This document shows, one piece after another, positions 63,001 through 64,000 of a stretch of 64,000 bases of DNA. Positions within the stretch are counted from its first letter, which is position 1, and every line of letters starts with the position of its first letter. This stretch comes from Flavobacterium sp. 90 (GTDB taxonomy: Bacteria; Bacteroidota; Bacteroidia; Flavobacteriales; Flavobacteriaceae): positions 2,480,001 through 2,544,000 of the forward strand of contig NZ_SMGE01000001.1 of assembly GCF_004339525.1 (NCBI RefSeq), given 5' to 3'. The notes beneath the pieces were generated by a model that was not told the origin of the DNA, made no database searches, and saw nothing but the letters and a program-made list of their open reading frames with translations. A program made the translations under genes and the position numbers.

Positions 63001-64000
63001 TTAAATTTTTGATTTGATCGAAGCCTCGAGGTTTCTTTCGATTGTATGTCCAGGTCTTGTCCACTTAGGTTTTTCGCCCAATGGAGCAAATTGAGAATCA
63101 GCTGCTTCAACAGTTTGTGGTTGCGAAACTTTAACAAATGGTTTTTGTGGAATTAAGCCTAACATTTCAAACATTTTCATGTCTTCGTGAACATCAGGAT
63201 TTGGAGTAGTCAATAATTTATCACCTGCAAAAATAGAATTTGCACCGGCAAAAAAGCACATTGCCTGTCCTTCGCGACTCATATTTGTTCTTCCGGCTGA
63301 TAAACGAACTTGCGTGTCCGGCATAACAATTCTTGTAGTTGCTACCATTCGAATCATTTCCCAGATTTCAACTGGTTTTTCTTCCTCCATCGGAGTTCCT
63401 TCAACGGCAACTAATGCATTAATTGGCACAGATTCCGGTTGAGGGTTTAAAGTAGAAAGTGCAACAAGCATTCCCGCTCTGTCTTCGATGCTTTCTCCCA
63501 TACCAATAATTCCTCCACTACAAACGGTAACATTCGTTTTACGAACATTTTCGATAGTTTGCAAACGGTCTTCGAAACCACGAGTAGAAATTACATCTTT
63601 ATAATATTCTTCAGAAGTATCTAAGTTGTGATTGTAGGCATATAAACCAGCTTCTGCTAAACGTTGTGCTTGATTTTCGGTAATCATACCTAAAGTACAA
63701 CAAACCTCCATATCTAGTTTGTTAATGGTACGAACCATTTCCAGAACCTGATCAAACTCTTCACCATCTTTTACGTTTCTCCAGGCAGCACCCATACAAA
63801 CGCGGGAAGATCCGCTTGATTTTGCACGCAAAGCCTGAGCTTTTACCTGACTTACACTCATTAGATCATTACCTTCTACGCCAGTGTTATATCGGGCAGC
63901 TTGCGGACAATAACCGCAATCTTCCGGACAACCTCCGGTTTTGATAGATAGTAAAGTTGATACCTGAACTACGTTCGGATCATGTTTTTGTCTATGTATA
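63001..64000 (-). CDS. bioB: Biotin synthase, 5' end beyond the window
   Basis: BioB inserts sulfur into dethiobiotin by radical SAM chemistry. Reading in frame from the right edge gives HRQKHDPNVVQVSTLLSIKT, then GGCPEDCGYCPQAARYN with the radical-SAM CxxxCxxC cysteines. RVCMGAAWRNVKDGEEF, EVCCTLGMI, YNHNLDTSEEYY and AGRTNMSREGQAMCFFAGANSIFAGDKLLTT-type landmarks follow. The ATG at 63861 is internal, not the start. Only the first roughly 30 or more residues are missing. It is far from bioF/D/A, with the giant-gene locus between. Confidence 0.95.
   Translation of the reverse strand, partial: IHRQKHDPNVVQVSTLLSIKTGGCPEDCGYCPQAARYNTGVEGNDLMSVSQVKAQALRAKSSGSSRVCMGAAWRNVKDGEEFDQVLEMVRTINKLDMEVCCTLGMITENQAQRLAEAGLYAYNHNLDTSEEYYKDVISTRGFEDRLQTIENVRKTNVTVCSGGIIGMGESIEDRAGMLVALSTLNPQPESVPINALVAVEGTPMEEEKPVEIWEMIRMVATTRIVMPDTQVRLSAGRTNMSREGQAMCFFAGANSIFAGDKLLTTPNPDVHEDMKMFEMLGLIPQKPFVKVSQPQTVEAADSQFAPLGEKPKWTRPGHTIERNLEASIKSKI

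Overview
The window looks like chromosomal DNA of a Flavobacterium (Bacteroidetes, Flavobacteriaceae; F. johnsoniae-like). The signs are low GC, start codons without Shine-Dalgarno sites, several TAnnTTTG (-7) promoter boxes with TTG about 19-20 nt upstream, SusC-like TonB receptor architecture, DUF4270, and large secreted proteins with C-terminal type IX secretion (T9SS) sorting domains. No rRNA, tRNA, CRISPR array, prophage or transposase was seen.

Layout. 1-3.6 kb (minus strand): radA (3' part beyond the window), an esterase-fold secreted protein, panD and panC. 3.7-8.1 kb (plus): a GlgA-like N-terminal-domain protein, a DUF4270 lipoprotein and glmS. 8.2-9.9 kb: two secreted proteins sharing a C-terminal coiled-coil domain. 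10.2-14.7 kb: a TonB-dependent receptor and a SGNH-hydrolase lipoprotein, probably a substrate-processing and uptake pair. 14.8-16.8 kb: atpD-atpC. 17.0-18.4 kb: a decayed small gene and three tandem small secreted paralogues. 18.5-19.6 kb: a YozG-type HTH regulator with a DUF2975 membrane protein. 19.8-27.3 kb: biotin genes bioF, bioD and bioA plus a ketoacyl synthase, interleaved with a DUF2007 protein, a TraB/GumN-like protein and an ECF sigma factor with a membrane partner. 62-64 kb (minus): a JmjC/cupin-8 protein and bioB (5' part beyond the window).

The centre of the window (27.4-61.9 kb) is the striking part. Six very large secreted proteins (1024, 1409, 2571, 1285, 1801 and 2470 residues) occupy about 34 kb and are interrupted only by recX. 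Two are on the minus strand and four on the plus strand, diverging around recX. All six end in the same roughly 440-residue block plus a T9SS sorting domain, while their N-terminal ectodomains are unrelated: DUF7507-like, PA14-like with cadherin-like Ig, PKD-like tandem repeats, delta-60 repeats, fibronectin-III-like repeats, and a 93-residue tandem repeat. Five of the six end in closely related terminator hairpins, and genes 5 and 6 also share upstream blocks. The locus therefore looks like a family of cell-surface or secreted proteins that grows and diversifies by duplication, N-terminal exchange and internal repeat expansion. It lies between the bioF/D/A genes and bioB. Function (adhesion, polysaccharide binding, matrix) is inference only.

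Likely interplay: pantothenate and biotin cofactor synthesis, hexosamine supply (glmS) and ATP synthesis are housekeeping. The secreted and TonB systems are the accessory, environment-facing part.
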